Assembly (NCBI RefSeq): GCF_030817075.1
Contig: NZ_JAUSYU010000001.1
Location: 1,550,001-1,614,000 of the forward strand
DNA length: 64,000 nt
Direction of reading: 5' to 3'
Origin: Arthrobacter sp. V1I9
GTDB lineage: Bacteria; Actinomycetota; Actinomycetes; Actinomycetales; Micrococcaceae
Shown: piece by piece, positions 61,413 to 64,000 of the stretch
How positions within the stretch are numbered: the stretch's first letter is position 1
Layout of the letters: each line of letters begins with the position of its first letter
Notes under the pieces: generated by a model
Seen by the model: only the letters and a program-made list of their open reading frames with translations
Databases searched by the model: none
Told to the model about the DNA's origin: nothing
Translations under genes and position numbers: made by a program

Positions 61413-62162
61413 TCAGAAGGGTCCCGGCGCGGGTTGCGTCCAGCCCGCACGATCCAGCCAGGCTGCACACAGCGAGCTCCACTGATCGGGCCCGGGCTCG
61501 CCGTCGGCAAGGCCCAGCCCGTAGCGTCCGTTGGGGAAGACGTGCAGCTCAGCGGAAACGCCTGCCCTGAGCAGTGCGCCTGCGTAGCCCAGACTGTGGC
61601 TCACCGGTACGGCGGCGTCGTCGGCGGTGTGCCAAAGGAATGCCGGCGGCGTTTCGGCGGTGGCCTGCTGTTCCGCTGACAGTTCCGCCAATTTGTCCGA
61701 CGGCGGCGCGTCGCCCAGGAGGTTGTCCACCGAGCCCTGGTGCACCTCCCAGGTGTAGGACACCACCGGGTAGCACAGCACGGTGAGGTCGGGGACTGCC
61801 TGGGGGACATCGAGGTCAGGGCTGCCGGTAGCCACCGCGGTGGAGAGCGTCGCTGCAAGGTGTCCGCCTGCGGAGAAGCCCAGTACCCCCACGCGTCCGT
61901 GGTCAACCGCAAGGCCGTGCGCACCGCTGCGGATGTGGAGCATGGCCTGCTTTGCATCCTCGAGCGGCGCCGGGTGCCGGTCCGGCGCAACCCGGTACCG
62001 CAGGACAAAAGCGTGAATGCCCAGGCCGGCGAGCCATTCGGCAACAGGCTCCGCCTCATGGTCGGCCTGCCGGGCGTAACCACCTCCGGGGAGGACCAGG
62101 ACCGCGGGCCGGTCTCCGGGACCGGCTGTACGGGACGGGACCGCGGTCAGACGGGGCGCCAC
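61413..62162 (-). CDS. Alpha/beta hydrolase (acetylesterase-like) with altered catalytic His
   Basis: 249 residues from a GTG at 62,162, two bases after the lacI stop. The oxyanion motif VLPGGGYARQADHEAEP, the nucleophile in GVLGFSAGGHLAA, and the acid in LWHTADDAAVPV are standard for BD-FAE/acetylxylan-esterase-like enzymes. The final motif, normally H-G-L-G-L-A with the catalytic His, reads NGRYGLGLADG, so Tyr replaces His (TAC instead of CAC). Unless another His substitutes, activity should be reduced or lost. Association with lacI and an oxidoreductase suggests sugar or plant-polymer utilisation. Confidence 0.88.
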   Translation of the reverse strand: MAPRLTAVPSRTAGPGDRPAVLVLPGGGYARQADHEAEPVAEWLAGLGIHAFVLRYRVAPDRHPAPLEDAKQAMLHIRSGAHGLAVDHGRVGVLGFSAGGHLAATLSTAVATGSPDLDVPQAVPDLTVLCYPVVSYTWEVHQGSVDNLLGDAPPSDKLAELSAEQQATAETPPAFLWHTADDAAVPVSHSLGYAGALLRAGVSAELHVFPNGRYGLGLADGEPGPDQWSSLCAAWLDRAGWTQPAPGPF

Positions 62163-62164
62163 AA

Positions 62165-63319
62165 TCAGGCAGCCGTCTCGGTGCTGCGCCGAAGCGTAAC
62201 TTCGCCGGTGATCGGATGCTGCCCCGCGCCGCCCACCCCTGCCTTTTCCGTATCTTCGCCGCTGATTCCTGAAACGCTGGGTTCTGCGCCGTCCGGTCCT
62301 TCCCCGGCGGAAGCAGTTCCCGGAGCCGTTGCGCGGGTGGCGACGCGCCCAATCTCTTCGAGCGGCAGGCGGACCGTGGAAAGCGCCGGGCGGAAGTCAC
62401 GGAGCGTTTCGATGTCATCAAATCCGGCGATGATGGCATCGCGCGGAATGCGGAGCCCCTCTGAACGCAGTGCGGCGGCGGCACCTATGGCCATCACGTC
62501 GTTGACGGCAAAGATGCACAGCTTCCTGCCGCCGGGCCCTCCCGGCGCCTCCTCCTGGCGTGCCTTGATCAGGCAGGCAAGTTTAAGGCCGGCCGCGTAG
62601 CCGCCGGCGCGGTTGAAGGTGGTTCGAAGGATGTCTGCAGGTTCCCGCCCGGCGGCAGCGAGGCCCTCCTGGAAGCCGCGGACCCGGTCATCGGAAGTGA
62701 AAAGTCCCTCGGGTCCGCCGACGATCACAAAGTCACCGTCCCAGCGCGAAGCGAGTCTGCCCGCCAGCGCTGCGGCCAGTTCCTGGTTCGGCACGGCCAC
62801 CACGTAGTAGCCCTCCGGCGCCTCCGCGCCCACCACGGGGTGGCCCACTACCGCCACCCGGCCGCCGTTGCGGCAGTACCTGTCCAGTTCGGCGGCCAGC
62901 TCAGCGTTGCCTTCCCGGTTCTCCGGCTGGGCAGAGCGTGAGCCGGCAATCACGATTGAATCGGCCCGGCGGGCGGCGAATGCAGCGACTGCTTCCTTTT
63001 CCTCTGCCGGAGCTCCGCCGGTGGTGGCCAGCAGGACCATCCTGCGCTGCTCCCGTGCGGCTTCCTGTACGCCGCGGGCGATAGCGGCGAAGTAGGGGTC
63101 CGCGATGTCGTGGACGATCAGGCCGATCAGCCCCGAACTGGACTTTGCGAGGCCCTGGGCCTGGGCGTTCGGGATGTATCCCAGCGAGTCGGCGGCCTGC
63201 CGGACCCTGTCCGCTATGTCCTGGCCGGGCCTGCGGGCGGAGCCGTTCAGGACGCGGGAGGCTGTAGCCGGCGAGACGCCGGCAAGCCGCGCCACCTCAG
63301 TAAGGGTACTTGCAGCCAC
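62165..63319 (-). CDS. LacI-family transcriptional regulator
   Basis: 384 residues from a GTG at 63,319 with GGAG five bases before. The helix-turn-helix TLTEVARLAGVSPATASRVL and hinge are followed by a periplasmic-binding-like sensor (GLIVHDIADPYFAAIARGV). The C-terminal ~50 residues after STVRLPLEEIG lack the usual last strands and are Gly/Ala-rich, ending with GEVTLRRSTETAA, so there is an insertion inside the last region. It is divergent from a Gfo/Idh/MocA gene with palindromes between them, and cotranscribed with the esterase. Sugar-responsive repression is likely. Confidence 0.92.
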   Translation of the reverse strand: MAASTLTEVARLAGVSPATASRVLNGSARRPGQDIADRVRQAADSLGYIPNAQAQGLAKSSSGLIGLIVHDIADPYFAAIARGVQEAAREQRRMVLLATTGGAPAEEKEAVAAFAARRADSIVIAGSRSAQPENREGNAELAAELDRYCRNGGRVAVVGHPVVGAEAPEGYYVVAVPNQELAAALAGRLASRWDGDFVIVGGPEGLFTSDDRVRGFQEGLAAAGREPADILRTTFNRAGGYAAGLKLACLIKARQEEAPGGPGGRKLCIFAVNDVMAIGAAAALRSEGLRIPRDAIIAGFDDIETLRDFRPALSTVRLPLEEIGRVATRATAPGTASAGEGPDGAEPSVSGISGEDTEKAGVGGAGQHPITGEVTLRRSTETAA

Positions 63320-63387
63320 AGCGTCTCCTGGTCAGCTTTGTAGGGTCAATAAGCGTAAGCACATTATGACAGTTATAGGTTCCGTTC

Positions 63388-63401
63388 GGAAAGCGCTTGC
63401 C
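63388..63401. promoter_or_regulatory. Candidate LacI operator 1
   Basis: GGAAAGCGCTTGCC is centred on the AAGCGCTT palindrome typical of LacI-family (CRE-like) sites. It is 69 bases upstream of the lacI start. Confidence 0.65.
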
Positions 63402-63434
63402 AACTTGCTGCGGCCGGTGCATCATTGACGTAGT

Positions 63435-63450
63435 GGGAATGCGCTTTCCC
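63435..63450. promoter_or_regulatory. Candidate LacI operator 2
   Basis: GGGAATGCGCTTTCCC has GGGAA/TTCCC arms around a GCGC centre and shares GCGCTT with the first site, 47 bases away. It lies 43 bases before the oxidoreductase start. Confidence 0.65.
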
Positions 63451-63492
63451 GAAACAGCTTGAGTAATACTGCTCACTCACCGTGGAGGACAC

Positions 63493-64000
63493 ATGGGCTT
63501 CGAAACAAAAACGATCCGTATCGCCATGAATGGCATCACCGGCCGGATGGGCTACCGCCAGCACCTGCTGCGCTCCATCCTTCCCATCCGGGACGCCGGC
63601 GGCTTCACCCTGGAGGACGGCACCCGCATCCAGGTTGAGCCCATCCTGGTGGGCCGCAACGAAGCCAAGATCCGGGAACTCGCCGAAAAGCACAAGGTGG
63701 CCGAGTGGAGCACCGACCTTGACGCCGTAATCAACGATCCCACGGTCGACATTGTCTTTGACGCCTCCATGACCAGCCTCCGCGCCGCCACCCTCAAGAA
63801 GGCCATGCTCGCCGGCAAGCACATCTTCACGGAGAAGCCGACGGCGGAGACCCTCGAGGAAGCCATCGAGCTGGCCCGCATCGGAAAGGAAGCCGGCGTG
63901 ACCGCGGGCGTTGTCCACGACAAGCTGTACCTGCCCGGCCTGGTCAAGCTCCGCCGCCTGGTGGACGAAGGCTTCTTCGGCCGCATCCTCTCCATCCGCG
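63493..64000 (+). CDS. Gfo/Idh/MocA-family oxidoreductase, N-terminal part
   Basis: At least 169 residues, open to the window end. The ATG at 63,493 has GGAGG four bases before it. The NAD(P)-binding domain starts IRIAMNGITGRMGYRQHLLR, followed by VEPILVGRNEAKIRELAEKH, VDIVFDASMT and the catalytic-region motif HIFTEKPTAETLEEA (EKP). Such dehydrogenases act on sugars or inositols. The unusual NGITGRMG loop and the long insertion before VEPILVG are as in a subgroup of actinobacterial sugar dehydrogenases. Divergent from the LacI regulator, probably its target. Confidence 0.92.
   Translation, partial: MGFETKTIRIAMNGITGRMGYRQHLLRSILPIRDAGGFTLEDGTRIQVEPILVGRNEAKIRELAEKHKVAEWSTDLDAVINDPTVDIVFDASMTSLRAATLKKAMLAGKHIFTEKPTAETLEEAIELARIGKEAGVTAGVVHDKLYLPGLVKLRRLVDEGFFGRILSIR

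Overview
The window is a stretch of a high-GC actinobacterial chromosome, most probably from the Arthrobacter/Pseudarthrobacter group (Micrococcaceae), into which a tailed-phage genome of visibly lower G+C has integrated. The host assignment rests on actinobacterial markers: the fasR-fabD-fabH-acpP-fabF cluster, AceE-type pyruvate dehydrogenase, DUF3145 and DUF3052 proteins, an MptB-like mannosyltransferase, a long-form GAPDH and many GTG starts. It is an inference from gene content; no 16S is present.

Region 1 (1 to about 31,380) is the right-hand part of a prophage; its left end lies outside the window. In order it holds the end of an XhoI/PaeR7I-type restriction-modification pair plus an unknown protein; two reverse-strand membrane proteins; small and large terminase; a Mu-like head module (DUF935 portal, gp7/Mu F-type head protein, Mu I-like protease with a nested scaffold start, DUF2190 protein, major capsid); a reverse-strand three-gene accessory cassette with two related membrane-anchored proteins; connector and siphovirus tail genes (tail tube, tail chaperone with a -1 frameshift, tape measure, Dit-like, Gp37-like, baseplate and receptor-binding candidates); a lysis module (M23 endolysin with a second internal start, holin-like protein); an Lsr2-like silencer; a reverse-strand operon of two tiny membrane proteins and a HerA/VirD4-like ATPase; a short regulated gene behind a promoter with two inverted repeats; and a large serine integrase at the right end.

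The integrase abuts the 3' half of comM, so integration has split comM. dprA and xerC follow. Region 2 (31,380 to about 45,360) then carries DUF3145, the type II fatty-acid synthesis cluster with its PucR-type regulator FasR, aceE, DUF3052, an AhpE-like peroxiredoxin and a sirtuin. Region 3 (45,360 to 53,960) has tRNA-Val, a gluconate-type GntR regulator divergent from gnd, cysK-cysE, msrA, a NIF3 protein, a zinc-ribbon-family protein that has lost most of its cysteines, yaaA and the RNase P RNA. Region 4 (53,960 to 64,000) has tspO, gap, a secreted HNH nuclease, def, tRNA-His, orn, mptB, and a lacI-esterase-DNA-alkylation-repair operon divergent from a Gfo/Idh/MocA oxidoreductase cut by the window end.

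The points most worth a second look are the conjugation-type ATPase operon inside a tailed prophage, the two reverse-strand membrane-protein cassettes in the late region (candidate exclusion or defence functions), the R-M system carried by the phage, and three cases of recoding or dual initiation in phage genes (chaperone frameshift, nested scaffold, nested endolysin C-terminal fragment). All functional calls are from reading the translated sequence; no database search was run.
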